Source: Candidatus Gottesmanbacteria bacterium | GTDB lineage: Bacteria > Patescibacteriota > Microgenomatia > JACPZF01 | Reading direction: 5' to 3' | NCBI GenBank assembly: GCA_016195615.1 | Contig: JACPZF010000015.1 | Span: forward strand, 1 to 53,651 | DNA length: 53,651 bases | Shown: in pieces, positions 1-8,553 of the stretch | Layout of the letters: every line of letters begins with the position of its first letter | Numbering within the stretch: position 1 is the first letter of the stretch | Position numbers and translations under genes: made by a program | Notes under the pieces: model-generated | Told to the model about the DNA's origin: nothing | The model's input: only the letters and a program-made list of their open reading frames with translations | The model's database searches: none

Positions 1-623
1 CCTTTTCGGATATAACCAAGATCTAACCCCGAAATTGCATTACAGGCTATTTCAAGAGCATTTATGCCTTTCTCTGGTTCGCTCACATGTGCAGTTTTTC
101 CTGTAATTTTTATAAGTACTCGACAAAAAGAAGGTGCTTTTACGACCACCTGAGTACATGGTCCATTTTCATCAAGAACCAAACCTTCTTTGGCGGTAAG
201 TAGGGAAAAGTCTAAGTTTTTCGCACCAACGAGACCTTTTTCTTCACTTTTGGTAAAAACGAATTCTAACGGCCTTGTTGTTATTTTTCTATCCTTAATG
301 TATCTGACAAATTCCAATAAAACGGTAAGCCCGCTTTTAGGGTCAGCACCGAGAATAGATTTCCCGTTGGCTAGAATAACATCTTCTTTGATTTTATAAT
401 CAAAGTTTTTCATCGGCTCTGGTATGTCCAAGTGGGTGTTAAGTAGCAGTGGTTTGCCGACGCCCGGTAATTGGGCAATAATATTGCCGAATTTGTCGGA
501 CTTTATTTTAAGGTCAAGTTTCTGTAAATATTTTTTGACATAATCGACTATTTCTTTTTCCTGACCCGAAGTTTCATTAATTTTAATTAACTCCAAAAAA
601 GTTTTTAACAATCTTTTTTTCAT
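1..623 (-). CDS. M20-family metallopeptidase (PepT/YqjE-like), C-terminus cut by the window edge
   Basis: The first 207 residues of a zinc-dependent aminopeptidase or dipeptidase of clan MH are present; such enzymes trim peptides in the cytoplasm. Family landmarks appear in order: HLD near residue 66 (first metal ligands), LGADPKSG near 91 (bridging Asp, where most members have LGADDKAG), SEEKGLVGA near 125 (catalytic Glu pair), VLDENGP near 151 and AHVSEPEKG near 179. The ATG at 623 follows a strong AGGAGG ribosome site. The start overlaps by ATGA the end of the read-through form of the upstream ATP-grasp-like gene, which suggests translational coupling. The missing part lies left of base 1. 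The family is well supported; the substrate is not. Confidence 0.85.
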   Translation of the reverse strand, partial: MKKRLLKTFLELIKINETSGQEKEIVDYVKKYLQKLDLKIKSDKFGNIIAQLPGVGKPLLLNTHLDIPEPMKNFDYKIKEDVILANGKSILGADPKSGLTVLLEFVRYIKDRKITTRPLEFVFTKSEEKGLVGAKNLDFSLLTAKEGLVLDENGPCTQVVVKAPSFCRVLIKITGKTAHVSEPEKGINALEIACNAISGLDLGYIRK

Positions 624-3614
624 TTTTCTTCCTCCTGAAAAATAATCGGCGCTTCCACGGAATTGGTGCTGCCGTGTACGGCCGTAAAATTTTGTATATC
701 CGTGGATTTAACCGTGATCGTTGCTAAACCCGATGCCGTTTGTACTACCAAATTTCCATTTATGTCTTGATATGAAAAAGTAAAGGGACTTACGCGCGCA
801 ACAGCTGTTTGTGTCGGAAGTATTTATTGATAGTAGATACTGCCGGGATCTCTGACAAAAATACCAATTCGTTGTGCGTTGTCATCTCTAATTACCTGTT
901 GAGTTTTATTTATCCTTGTTTTGGTAAATGGAGTATTGGGAACTTTTTTTTGAAGAACAAAAGGTAGGGAACTTTTTCTGGCCAGTTCTATTTTTTCTCT
1001 AGTTACGTCAGTAATTGTTCCTCTGCCGCCCCAATCCAATTGGCCTAAAATCGGATCGGCGACGACTTTTAATATCCATTGCTGGGGATTTTGAAGGGCA
1101 ATTTCAATTTCTTGATCCACATAAGATTGTATTTCTCCATCATAATATAGTTCGGTGGCATAACCCTTTAAAGATAGGAGTGGTATAGTTTTTGCGAAAT
1201 TGGCATTTAGCATATTAATAAATTGGTCTGCTTTTTCTGAAGAAAAGCCATAAATTTTAATAAGGTAATTGCGGTAGTATTCTTGAAAGAAAGGTAGAGT
1301 GAAAATAGCTAAATCATTTTTTCCGTTAATGATTAAACCCGATGCGGGATCGTTAAAAATAAATAAATCCTTATTTTGGCGCCGGTAAATTGCTGTCGCA
1401 GTTTTTGCCATCCTTTCGGCTTGGTTTCTTGCGATATCTTTGATAGTTAAACCCTTATAGCGCGGGTTTGTTGATTTAACACCGACAATATCTGTTATGT
1501 ATAAAGCTCTAAGAAGATTATTTTCTAATATTTCTTCCGGAGAAACAGAAGGGTCCCGACGAAAATTATTAACAAGTGTTTCTAGATTGGTTCTTACCAT
1601 TGATGTCATTTGCTCTTCGTCTACGATTAAGATCTTATTAAGGTTTTTACCTAACAACTTGGCTGCCTGGCGCGGATTTTGCATGAGATTTAAATAATAA
1701 TTCATCGGGTCTTTATAAAAGTTTCCGAGGTATGCAAAATTATAGACAAAACCGTTTTCGATCACTCTAGCGTCTCTGTATTGTTCGGCGAGATCTTCCA
1801 TGGTGACGATTTTTACCTTAATTCCAAATTTTTCCAATTCGTAAGCAAATATTTTGGCATCCTTGATATATTCGCTCCATTCACGAGTAGTAAGGATAGT
1901 TAATCTTTTACGATTGGTAGAAGTGTTTTCAGGTAGGGCAACATTTTGCATGAAATTATTAAATTTACTGGCTAAATCCGAAACACAACCCTCGTAACCG
2001 GCAAATCCGACAAAGGAAATACCAATTGCTCCCGGAGAATCTTCCAACTCTGTTGCGATGTAGGAAACTTGCCCATCTTTTAATACTCTCGTAAAATCTC
2101 CGCGTTCAAAAACGACGGGCGATATAAGTGATGTTGGCAGGACTTCCAGATCTGGTACTGCTTGAGACTTTTTATTTAAAATAATGGCTTTGACACGCCT
2201 TTGTAAATCCGATATTTGATATCCGGTTAGGCCGAGCTTTTCTTTGATAAAAATAAGTTCTACGGGAGGGAAAATTAATTGTTGCAAAACCTGACGGGCT
2301 AAAAATAAGTTTTGGCTAAATTCCCGGAAAAAAGTTTCTTGTGTACAAAAGTACGGTGCTTCGGCAAAAAATTTCCATGGTAGTCCCGCACTTTTATCTC
2401 CCATTTCATCTGCTAACTCTTCGCTTTCGGGGGTCCGATAGAGAACTTCCTCAATACCGTATTTTCGAAGAGCCCATAATTGCCTGTTTTCAATATCTCC
2501 ATAAGTCCATTTACTAACGGTTAGTCCGGTTTCCACGGAGGACATTTTTTCGATACGATCAATTATTTGCGGAATAAGAGTTTCTTCGGATTTGCTCAAA
2601 GGATCAGAGGAAAAAAGCATAGCAGCAGAAAGCATATTGTTCTCTTTTAATATGGCAAACATCGCCGGTGTTAATGCTTTTTCGATAATTTGTCGATAAT
2701 TCTTTTGGGCAAGTAACGATATTTTATCTTCGTTTGTGATACCTTTTCTCAGATTGTTTCTGATCATCGCGTCGGCTTTATCAATAACAACTCGTTTCAG
2801 ATAAGCTAACTTTTTCAAATCTAAATCTGTTAAATTTGCTAAAGTGATTTGGTCGGTTTCTAAAGCTACGCTAGCAAATTCCTGAAGACTCTGATCAGAT
2901 TCTAATAATTTAATTAATGATTTCTTCATAAAGGGAGAAAGTGGTTTATTCAAATATTCTTCATATTTTTTCTTTCCTTTGGAAGTTTTAATTTCTCGTT
3001 TGGCCTGTTGTAAAAATTCATTTCCGTAAAGAGTTAGCGTAGCGTTTAGAGTCTGGTCGTAATTTGCTTGGTTGTTCCTGAGCTGGGCAAATTTTTGTTC
3101 AACTAACTCGTTTTCTAAGGAGATAATCCAGTCCGGTTTTTCTTTTAAGATTCGGGCTTTTCTTAAAGCAGCTTTTGCCCTTTCCATAGCTAAAAACATG
3201 ATTTTTTCCGATGGTTGATAATTTAAAAATGTTTCGGTGTTGTTTTGAAGATTACTAACGGTTTTTAATAAAGCGATTGAGCCTTCTTTCGGCCATTCTA
3301 TAGTTTTGGGTTCCATAAATTTTTTCGCAACCTTTTTTGTTCTGTCAAAAATCCTCATGGTTGGCGGAGGAGTAATTCCCAAGAAAGGCAGAAACAAATT
3401 CGCCTTACTTAAATTATCACAATTAGCGATTGACCAAAAAACCAATTCCAATCTGGCTTGACATGCCAGCATCTCGGTAGAAGTTATTTGCGCCTCTCTC
3501 TGTTACTGTGGATATAGAAGCTGTAGTAATGAAATTACTTTCAACCACTATCGGTATTGCCGGTAACCCAGCATTTAAAAGAACCCTATTTCGAAATTCA
3601 TTTTCTATTGCCAT
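620..3614 (-). pseudogene. Large protein with C-terminal ATP-grasp-like domain, broken by a frameshift and an in-frame TAA
   Basis: About 995 codons can be joined as one protein. It starts at ATG 3614 (MAIENEF). Sixty codons on, the frame is lost at a six-base T run on the coding strand (3436-3441); removing one T fuses it to the 882-codon frame that continues to 824. There a TAA follows SIYYQ, but the same frame continues for 67 more codons to TGA at 620, which overlaps the peptidase start. The C-terminal part resembles circularly permuted ATP-grasp proteins: WILKVVADP, a glycine-rich WGGRG loop and PFVLQKKV. The stretch after the TAA (VSPFTFSYQ) fits the expected end of that fold. The N-terminal 600 residues are not recognised. 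It could be a true pseudogene, a read-through gene or a gene with sequence errors. Confidence 0.6.
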
Positions 3615-3630
3615 AATTTCCCCTTTTCCA

Positions 3631-3656
3631 TAAAAAAACCAGCCGTTTTGGCTGGT
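3631..3656 (-). terminator. Rho-independent terminator
   Basis: On the minus strand a 7-bp stem (ACCAGCC/GGCTGGT) with a short loop is followed by a run of seven T. It lies just upstream of the ATP-grasp-like gene and would stop transcripts arriving from the genes to its right. Confidence 0.75.
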
Positions 3657-3662
3657 AGTAAT

Positions 3663-3699
3663 GGATGTTAGATATTAGAGATTAGATGTTAGATTTTAG
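3663..3699. repeat. Short imperfect tandem repeat (TTAGAtaTTAGA type)
   Basis: Variations of TTAGAT/TTAGAG are repeated four to five times. Similar AT-rich tandem tracts occur at many gene junctions here (6842-6870, 9829-9858, 20260-20290, 22294-22352, 22527-22555, 36550-36585). The rest of the gap 3657-3963 holds palindromic element A1 and no gene I can support. Confidence 0.6.
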
Positions 3700-3827
3700 C
3701 TTTTGCCACTACAATCACCAGCCGTTAGACAGCTGGATGATGATGTAATGAAACAAAAGATAAATTTGTCATGTTTTTCGATTCAAATAGACTTGTAGTG
3801 AAATAAGGTTTTAAAATGCATATTTAC

Positions 3828-3911
3828 GTCATTCTGGTAAGCCGAAATTTATTTCGGCGCATCCAGAATCAGTCCAATTTATTTTAGCGATTCTGGACAA
3901 GCCAGAATGAC
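3828..3911. repeat. Palindromic element family A, copy 1 (intergenic)
   Basis: Outer arms GTCATTCTGG and CCAGAATGAC enclose a nested pair, CCAGAATC and GATTCTGG, plus a small inner hairpin (GCCGAAATTTATTTCGGC). The same architecture recurs at 16467-16604, 46070-46125 and 51483-51547, always ending in GATTCTGGACAAGCCAGAATGA or a close variant. This is the only intergenic copy of the four. Confidence 0.85.
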
Positions 3912-3963
3912 GATTAAGAATGTTATTTCGCAACAAGTTTAATAAACAGCAGAAATTTTTGAC

Positions 3964-4201
3964 TCATCCCCACAAATCTTGTGATTCTCCAAGTTTTTCA
4001 TCTCCAAATGCTCTTGCAGCGTCATGCGCATCATGCCACGAAGACTCCCCTTCTAATCCGATAGCATCTGCACCAGCGGCATCAGCTGGGGTTTCATGAG
4101 CTACTTTAGCAAGGGCCTCAGCACTATAACGATTACTCACTCCCCCCAATGTCTTCAATTTTTTCGATTATTGCCCTCATCCATTCTGGTGTCATAGTCA
4201 T
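3964..4201 (-). pseudogene. Small acidic protein of unknown function, interrupted by a G6 frameshift
   Basis: From ATG 4201 the frame reads MTMTPEWMRAIIEKIEDIGG and meets a stop a few codons later. If one G is removed from the six-G run (4142-4147 on the plus strand as C), the frame continues through SNRYSAEALAKVAHETPADA to TGA at 3964, giving about 79 residues rich in Ala, Asp and Glu and ending DLWG. I do not recognise it. A near-perfect promoter lies nine bases before the ATG, which supports a real gene. The extra base is in a homopolymer, as in two other broken genes of this window. Confidence 0.5.
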
Positions 4202-4210
4202 AGTAATAGA

Positions 4211-4239
4211 AGTATACCACACTTGGGTTCTAGATACAA
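4211..4239 (-). promoter_or_regulatory. Promoter of the small acidic gene, near-leaderless
   Basis: On the minus strand TTGTAT, 17 bases, then TATACT with an extended TGG just before it. Only nine bases separate the -10 box from the ATG at 4201, so the 5' leader would be about two to four bases. Confidence 0.6.
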
Positions 4240-4252
4240 ATGCTGTACTTTG

Positions 4253-4645
4253 TCAAAGCGAACTTGTCAGCTTTTTGAAATCTTTATCAAAGCTTAAAAT
4301 CTCAGCATTTCTACTTACTGCCTGACAAAAAAGAAAAGCATCAACGAGATCGATATTCTCAAGCTGATAAATATCTAAGGCCTCTAAAAGGTTTTCCCTT
4401 TCTTCCACTTCAAAATAGGGAACAGAAACGAGTGTTTTTAGATGATGATAAACTTCTAACCTGGGAAGTTCATAATACTTTTCCAAGGCGAAGCAAATTT
4501 CAAAAATGACAATCTGGCACACAACAATGACGATTTCTTTCTTCCTTGCGCCTATAAAATACTTTTCGGCCTGACTCTTTTGTCTGGTGTTTTCCGGAAG
4601 AATAAAGCGTAAAAAAATGTTGGTATCGGCGAAATAAACCTTCAT
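4253..4645 (-). CDS. PIN-domain ribonuclease toxin (VapC family)
   Basis: A 130-residue single-domain PIN protein. Acidic residues expected for the Mg-dependent RNase site are seen: D7 in FADTNIF, a Glu in the IFEICFAL helix near 48, the DLVDAF pair near 100 and D118 in SFDKDF. VapC toxins cleave tRNA or rRNA and are held by a DNA-binding antitoxin. Its ATG overlaps by four bases the stop of the AbrB-like gene upstream, the usual antitoxin-first order. The target RNA cannot be predicted. Confidence 0.85.
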   Translation of the reverse strand: MKVYFADTNIFLRFILPENTRQKSQAEKYFIGARKKEIVIVVCQIVIFEICFALEKYYELPRLEVYHHLKTLVSVPYFEVEERENLLEALDIYQLENIDLVDAFLFCQAVSRNAEILSFDKDFKKLTSSL

Positions 4646-4887
4646 ATTAGATGACGGGTAGCAAGATGTTTTTCAAATTGCTCTCTGATTTTTTTGGCGG
4701 AGAATTTTTTCTTAGTCTTAATAACTCCTTTAAGAGATAAAAAATCAGCAACCGGTTCAACAATAATTCTTCCGGCATCTCCGGCCCTAACGATTGCCTT
4801 TTGCACGTTGCCGAAGTTGTACTGATTAAGCAGTTTTTTAGGAATGCTTATTTGTCCTTGAGAAGTAATCGATACTAAATAATTCAT
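4642..4887 (-). CDS. AbrB/SpoVT-type antitoxin (VapB-like)
   Basis: An 81-residue protein whose first half is a swapped-hairpin AbrB domain (VSITSQGQISIPKKLLNQY, a classic signature), followed by a charged helix (FSAKKIREQFEKHL) suited to binding the partner toxin. It should neutralise the downstream PIN toxin and repress the operon. The start at 4887 is preceded by a strong promoter and no ribosome site, so the mRNA is probably near-leaderless. Confidence 0.85.
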   Translation of the reverse strand: MNYLVSITSQGQISIPKKLLNQYNFGNVQKAIVRAGDAGRIIVEPVADFLSLKGVIKTKKKFSAKKIREQFEKHLATRHLI

Positions 4888-4896
4888 AGTACATTA

Positions 4897-4925
4897 AAAA
4901 TAGCAGTTTGCATTACTTTTGTCAA
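4897..4925 (-). promoter_or_regulatory. Promoter of the AbrB/PIN operon, near-leaderless
   Basis: On the minus strand a perfect TTGACA, 17 bases, then TATTTT. Nine bases separate the -10 box from the ATG at 4887. Confidence 0.7.
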
Positions 4926-4931
4926 GTTCCA

Positions 4932-5657
4932 TTATTTTGCTTTTGTGGGCGTTGGGGTTAGAGATGGAGTAGGAGATGGTGCTTCGGCAAGAATTAAAAT
5001 GCGGCCGGCGGGAAGCAGTTCTTTTCCTTCTTTGGTGACGGTGAGAAAACCATAAACATAAACCAATTGGCCGGCGCTGAATTTGGAGAAGCCGCTTCTG
5101 GTTAATCCTTTTGCTTGATTATAGAGAGAAGTTCTGGTGGTTTGATCAATATCCACGAGATAGTCTTTACTGGAGCTGGAAACCGTGATTTGAAAGTTTT
5201 TTTTGTCGACGTTTTTGATTTTGCCTATTAGGCCCAAGGGAAGCTTCATGGCAACCACCGCTTTGGCTGTCAGAGTATTAGTTGTTGCGTTAAAAGTGCC
5301 CCAAATATAGACCGTTTGACCCAACTTCAAATCGTCGAGCTGAATTTTAGTTTTTTGGAAATCAGAATCAATTTGAGAAAGAGCAGTATTGTCATCTAGA
5401 CTAGCGGTAACTTCATTAGCGCCGGCGCTAAAAATAATTTTTTGGTCAGAGAGAGTTTTAATTTCACCTTTAAAAACCCTCTGGGAGAGGACGTTTAGCT
5501 CGGCGACGCGGGAAGCGAGTTTTTCTTTAAGCTCTTTTATTTTAAGATTAGACGAAGGTGTGGGCGTCATTTCAGCCGCAAAAATACCAGATGTTATGGC
5601 GACAAAAAAAATAAAGATCGTTGATAGTAAAATCGTTTTATTTGGTTTCATAAACAA
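4932..5657 (-). CDS. Secreted protein with repeated beta-rich (DUF5666-like) domains
   Basis: 241 residues: an N-terminal hydrophobic signal or anchor (about 8-28), a helix that may coil (LKIKELKEKLASRVAELN), then two or three similar beta-rich blocks around residues 60-215 with patterns such as GEIKTLSDQKIIF, GQTVYIWGTF and GQLVYVYGFL. It ends in a low-complexity tail PSPTPSLTPTPTKAK, a wall or linker-type tail often seen in CPR exported proteins. The resemblance to DUF5666 is by pattern only. It overlaps by 20 bases the end of the upstream gene, so the two form an operon. Function unknown; probably cell-surface. Confidence 0.7.
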   Translation of the reverse strand: MFMKPNKTILLSTIFIFFVAITSGIFAAEMTPTPSSNLKIKELKEKLASRVAELNVLSQRVFKGEIKTLSDQKIIFSAGANEVTASLDDNTALSQIDSDFQKTKIQLDDLKLGQTVYIWGTFNATTNTLTAKAVVAMKLPLGLIGKIKNVDKKNFQITVSSSSKDYLVDIDQTTRTSLYNQAKGLTRSGFSKFSAGQLVYVYGFLTVTKEGKELLPAGRILILAEAPSPTPSLTPTPTKAK

Positions 5658-6075
5658 CTGCTAAATTGACTTGCTCTGTTTGGCCGATAGCGCTTATTGC
5701 CGTAACCGAGATATAATTTAACCCTTCATTAAGATTAATTAATTTTTGAAAATTTCCCTCGGCGTCCGTTCTTAGAACTTCGTCCCCGTTAGTAAGAGAA
5801 ATAATGATAAGCGTATTAGGACTAGATTTGCCCGAGAGATTAGGGGTAGCAGTATTAACAATACTTAGATCAGAAGGAGAAGAAATTTCCAAGCTAAAAA
5901 GTTTTTCTTTAAGAGGTGTTGGCGTCGTTGTCGTCTTGATATTTATTACTTTGTTAGTAGGAAGCGACAAAGTAAATTTATGATTTTTAAGAAACCAAAA
6001 AGACGAGGCTGCCAAAACTCCCAAAATAACGCCGAGCACCAAGGCAATAACGGTTTCCATCGTGGTTTTTTCCAT
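5638..6075 (-). CDS. Membrane-anchored protein with an Ig-like extracellular domain
   Basis: About 145 residues: one membrane helix (VIALVLGVILGVLAASSFWFL), a Thr/Pro-rich linker, then a beta-sandwich-like domain (SPSDLSIVNTATPNLSG, NTLIIISLTNGDEVLRTDAEGNF) that resembles bacterial Ig-like or filamin-type surface repeats. An upstream in-frame GTG at 6090 would add five residues but lies inside a perfect hairpin, so I prefer ATG 6075. The overlap with the next gene suggests joint expression of two surface proteins. Confidence 0.65.
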   Translation of the reverse strand: MEKTTMETVIALVLGVILGVLAASSFWFLKNHKFTLSLPTNKVINIKTTTTPTPLKEKLFSLEISSPSDLSIVNTATPNLSGKSSPNTLIIISLTNGDEVLRTDAEGNFQKLINLNEGLNYISVTAISAIGQTEQVNLAVVYETK

Positions 6076-6088
6076 AAAGGCGTTATTC

Positions 6089-6115
6089 ACTACGCGCGTG
6101 TTAACCGCGCGTAGT
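6089..6115. repeat. Perfect 10-bp inverted repeat between divergent genes
   Basis: ACTACGCGCG and CGCGCGTAGT flank a seven-base loop. There is no T run, so it is not an obvious terminator. It sits between the starts of divergent genes, next to the promoter of the UPF0173 gene, and resembles the other GC-rich hairpins at 51887 and 52619. Confidence 0.7.
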
Positions 6116-6139
6116 AAACCTTAGCAACTTTTTTTGCCC

Positions 6140-6168
6140 TTGTCAAGGAAACATACCTATGGTATAAA
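6140..6168 (+). promoter_or_regulatory. Promoter of the UPF0173 hydrolase gene, near-leaderless
   Basis: TTGTCA, exactly 17 bases, TATAAA. Ten bases separate the -10 box from the ATG at 6179, leaving a leader of about four bases and no ribosome site. Confidence 0.75.
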
Positions 6169-6178
6169 CCAGAGTAAT

Positions 6179-6847
6179 ATGGACATCACATATTTAGGTC
6201 ATTCTTCCTTCAAGATTCGCAGTAAAAACATAAACATCGTGACTGATCCTTATGATCCCGAAATGGTCGGTCTAAAATTTCCCAAAACGGAAGCTGATAT
6301 TGTCACCATCAGCCATCAGCACGGGGATCATAACTATTTAGATCTAGTAACAGGCAGGGTTACTGAGCAGGGTACGAGTGAACCTTTCATCGTTGATGGG
6401 CCAGGAGAATATGAAATAAAAGGCGTCAACATTTTGGGGATATCAACTTTTCACGATAATTCCGGCGGGAGCGAAAGAGGTAAAAATACCATTTATGAAT
6501 TTAGAGTCGAAGGTTTAACCTTAATTCACTGCGGTGATCTGGGGCATAAATTAACCGAGGCGCAAAAAGAAAACTTAAGCGAGCCAGATATTCTTTTTAT
6601 CCCCACAGGTGGCAGCTATACTATTGATCCTATTGTCGCGGGTGAAGTTATTACCCAGCTTGAGCCGAAAATTATTATTCCCATGCATTATCAAACCAGC
6701 GGTTTAAATTCTAAGTTGGCTTCGGAATTAGTTCCAGTAACAGAGTTTTTAAAGGTTATGGGAAAAGGTGAGGTGATACCGCAGGACAAGCTAATAATCA
6801 GTAAAGACAAGCTTCCGGAAGAGACCCAGATCGTAATTCTTAATTAG
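6179..6847 (+). CDS. Metallo-beta-lactamase-fold hydrolase, UPF0173/UlaG-like
   Basis: 222 residues from the ATG at 6179 (an in-frame TTG at 6134 lies upstream of the promoter and is unlikely). The fold is recognised from ITYLGHSSFKI at the N-terminus, the metal motif TISHQHGDHNYLD, a second His/Asp segment IHCGDLGH and PIVAGEVITQLEPKIIIPMH near the end. Relatives include L-ascorbate-6-phosphate lactonase and many cytoplasmic hydrolases of unknown substrate. It is complete for the family. It precedes dnaB by about 30 bases on the same strand. Confidence 0.85.
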   Translation: MDITYLGHSSFKIRSKNINIVTDPYDPEMVGLKFPKTEADIVTISHQHGDHNYLDLVTGRVTEQGTSEPFIVDGPGEYEIKGVNILGISTFHDNSGGSERGKNTIYEFRVEGLTLIHCGDLGHKLTEAQKENLSEPDILFIPTGGSYTIDPIVAGEVITQLEPKIIIPMHYQTSGLNSKLASELVPVTEFLKVMGKGEVIPQDKLIISKDKLPEETQIVILN

Positions 6848-6879
6848 AAATTAGAAATTAATCATTTTAAATTCTCGTT

Positions 6880-8217
6880 ATGCCAGAGCTTAAAGTTCCC
6901 CCGCATTCTGAAGACGCCGAGATGTCGGTTCTGGGCGCGATATTAATTGACAAAGACGCCATCGTCGAAGTGGCCGGGTTTTTACGGCCGGAACATTTTT
7001 ATAGCGACAATCATCGTCAAATCTACGAGGCGATACTTTCTCTTTATGAAAAGAGAACGCCCATTGACCTTGTCACCTTAAGCGAGGCCTTAAAAAAGAA
7101 AAAGGCCCTTTCTGATGTTGGCGGCGTGGCATATTTGACGACGCTGGCCAACTCGGTGCCGACCGCGGGCAACATCGAACACTACGGCAATATTGTTAAA
7201 AATCATTTTACCAAACGCAAATTGATCGGGGCGGCTGGCAAGATTTCACAGGATGCATTTGACGAAGCGGCGGATGTTAAAGAAGTTCTCGATAAAACAG
7301 AGCAAGCGATTTTTTCCATTTCTCAGGAACATCTAACCCAAGGCTTTATTCCTTTACGAGAGGCCTTAGTGGAAAGTTTCGATCGTCTCGACGAGCTGCA
7401 AAAAAAATCAGGGAAGCTTCGCGGTTTGGCCACGGGATTTAAAGATATTGATAATAAACTGGCGGGATTGCAGCCTTCCAACCTAATTATTCTTGCCTCA
7501 AGGCCGGGTATGGGTAAAACTGCGATGGCGGTAAACATAGCTCACTTTGTCGCCGTCCACGAGAAAAAACCAGTCGGCATTTTTTCTTTGGAGATGAGCA
7601 AAGAAGAGTTAGTTGACAGGCTTTTAGTCCAGCAGGCCGAAATCGACGCCTGGCGCTTAAAAACCGGGAAACTGGAAGAGGCGGATTTTGAGAAACTGCA
7701 AGACGCCATGGGTATTTTAGGCGACGCGCCGATTTTTATTGACGACACGCCGGGTCTTTCGATTATGGAAATTAGAACGAAAGCCAGACGACTTCAAGTC
7801 GAGCATAATCTATCGCTTTTAATTGTTGACTATTTGCAGCTGGCTTTTGCCGGAAAGAACATGGAGAATCGGGTTCAGGAAGTTTCCTACATTTCCCAAA
7901 GCCTAAAAAATCTTGCCCGGGAACTGAAAATTCCGGTTTTAGCTGTATCTCAGCTGTCTCGCGCCGTTGAGGCGAGAGGTACTAAAATTCCCCAGCTGGC
8001 GGATCTGCGCGAATCAGGCGGGATTGAACAGGATGCGGACGTGGTGATGTTTCTCTATCGCGCCGAAGAAGAGGGTGAAAAAATTTCCGAGCAGATACCG
8101 ATTAAGCTTTTAATTGCTAAACATCGAAACGGCCCCACGGGAGAAATAGATTTGATTTTTAGGGGAGATAGAATTAAATTTTATGGGATGGAGAAAAGGA
8201 GGGAGACAAAGAATTAA
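6880..8217 (+). CDS. dnaB: Replicative DNA helicase DnaB
   Basis: 445 residues, the normal length, with no intein. The N-terminal DnaB domain (HSEDAEMSVLGAILID) is followed by the RecA-like ATPase: Walker A SRPGMGKTAM near residue 208, IFSLEMSKEEL, Walker B LLIVDYLQL near 313, the SQLSRAVE segment and the arginine-bearing LRESGGIEQDAD motif. It is the hexameric helicase that unwinds DNA at replication forks. The start ATG follows an AT-rich tandem tract and no ribosome site is obvious. A terminator follows at 8248. Confidence 0.97.
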   Translation: MPELKVPPHSEDAEMSVLGAILIDKDAIVEVAGFLRPEHFYSDNHRQIYEAILSLYEKRTPIDLVTLSEALKKKKALSDVGGVAYLTTLANSVPTAGNIEHYGNIVKNHFTKRKLIGAAGKISQDAFDEAADVKEVLDKTEQAIFSISQEHLTQGFIPLREALVESFDRLDELQKKSGKLRGLATGFKDIDNKLAGLQPSNLIILASRPGMGKTAMAVNIAHFVAVHEKKPVGIFSLEMSKEELVDRLLVQQAEIDAWRLKTGKLEEADFEKLQDAMGILGDAPIFIDDTPGLSIMEIRTKARRLQVEHNLSLLIVDYLQLAFAGKNMENRVQEVSYISQSLKNLARELKIPVLAVSQLSRAVEARGTKIPQLADLRESGGIEQDADVVMFLYRAEEEGEKISEQIPIKLLIAKHRNGPTGEIDLIFRGDRIKFYGMEKRRETKN

Positions 8218-8247
8218 AGTATTAAGGAATCAAGGAATTAAAGTATA

Positions 8248-8272
8248 AAAAAGCCAGGAGGCTTATTTTTTT
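8248..8272 (+). terminator. Rho-independent terminator after dnaB
   Basis: AAGCC, loop AGGA, GGCTT, then a run of seven T. It separates dnaB from the tRNA-Leu transcript. Confidence 0.75.
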
Positions 8273-8313
8273 GTTTGAGGGCGTTTTAAGTTATAATTAA
8301 TCGTGGTAAGCAT

Positions 8314-8403
8314 GCCGAGGTGGTGGAATGTTCAACTGACTGTTTACGAATGTAATGAGTAAATACAGTCAGTTAATCCCGACGATAGTTGGGAGTAAAT
8401 ATT
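8314..8403 (+). other. Degenerate tRNA-Leu-like 5' half plus two hairpins, ahead of tRNA-Leu
   Basis: GCCGAGGTGGTGGAAT is the typical 5' end of a tRNA-Leu (acceptor strand and D-arm), but the expected GGTAGACAC continuation is replaced by a long hairpin (AACTGACTG/CAGTCAGTT, with extension TTAC/GTAA) and a second stem (CCCGAC/GTTGGG). No anticodon arm or T-arm follows. A TATAAT box at 8292-8297 would drive it together with the intact tRNA. It may be a tRNA remnant invaded by a palindromic element, or a 5' leader structure. Confidence 0.45.
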
Positions 8404-8488
8404 GGCGCGGTGTTGGAACGGTAGACAATCTAGTCTCAAAAACTAGTGACTGTAAAAAGTCGTGAGAGTTCGAATCTCTCCCGCGCCA
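8404..8488 (+). tRNA. tRNA-Leu, anticodon CAA
   Basis: All arms fold: acceptor GGCGCGG/CCGCGCC, D-arm with GGTAGACA, anticodon stem CTAGT/ACTAG with loop CTCAAAA (anticodon CAA, reads UUG), a long class II variable arm (GACT/AGTC), and T-arm GAGAG TTCGAAT CTCTC. The discriminator is A at 8488; a CCA end is not encoded (ACA follows). Confidence 0.95.
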
Positions 8489-8513
8489 CAAATTTCAACG
8501 ATAAAAGCACCAC

Positions 8514-8543
8514 TTGACAACATGTTGCACAACATGTTATAGT
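8514..8543 (+). promoter_or_regulatory. Promoter with built-in operator of the RHH/PIN operon, near-leaderless
   Basis: TTGACA (8514-8519), 18 bases, TATAGT (8538-8543). The spacer is filled by an inverted repeat with nine-base arms, AACATGTTG and CAACATGTT (8519-8538), a fitting site for the ribbon-helix-helix antitoxin encoded next. Ten bases separate the -10 box from the ATG at 8554. Confidence 0.8.
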
Positions 8544-8553
8544 ATTAATACTT

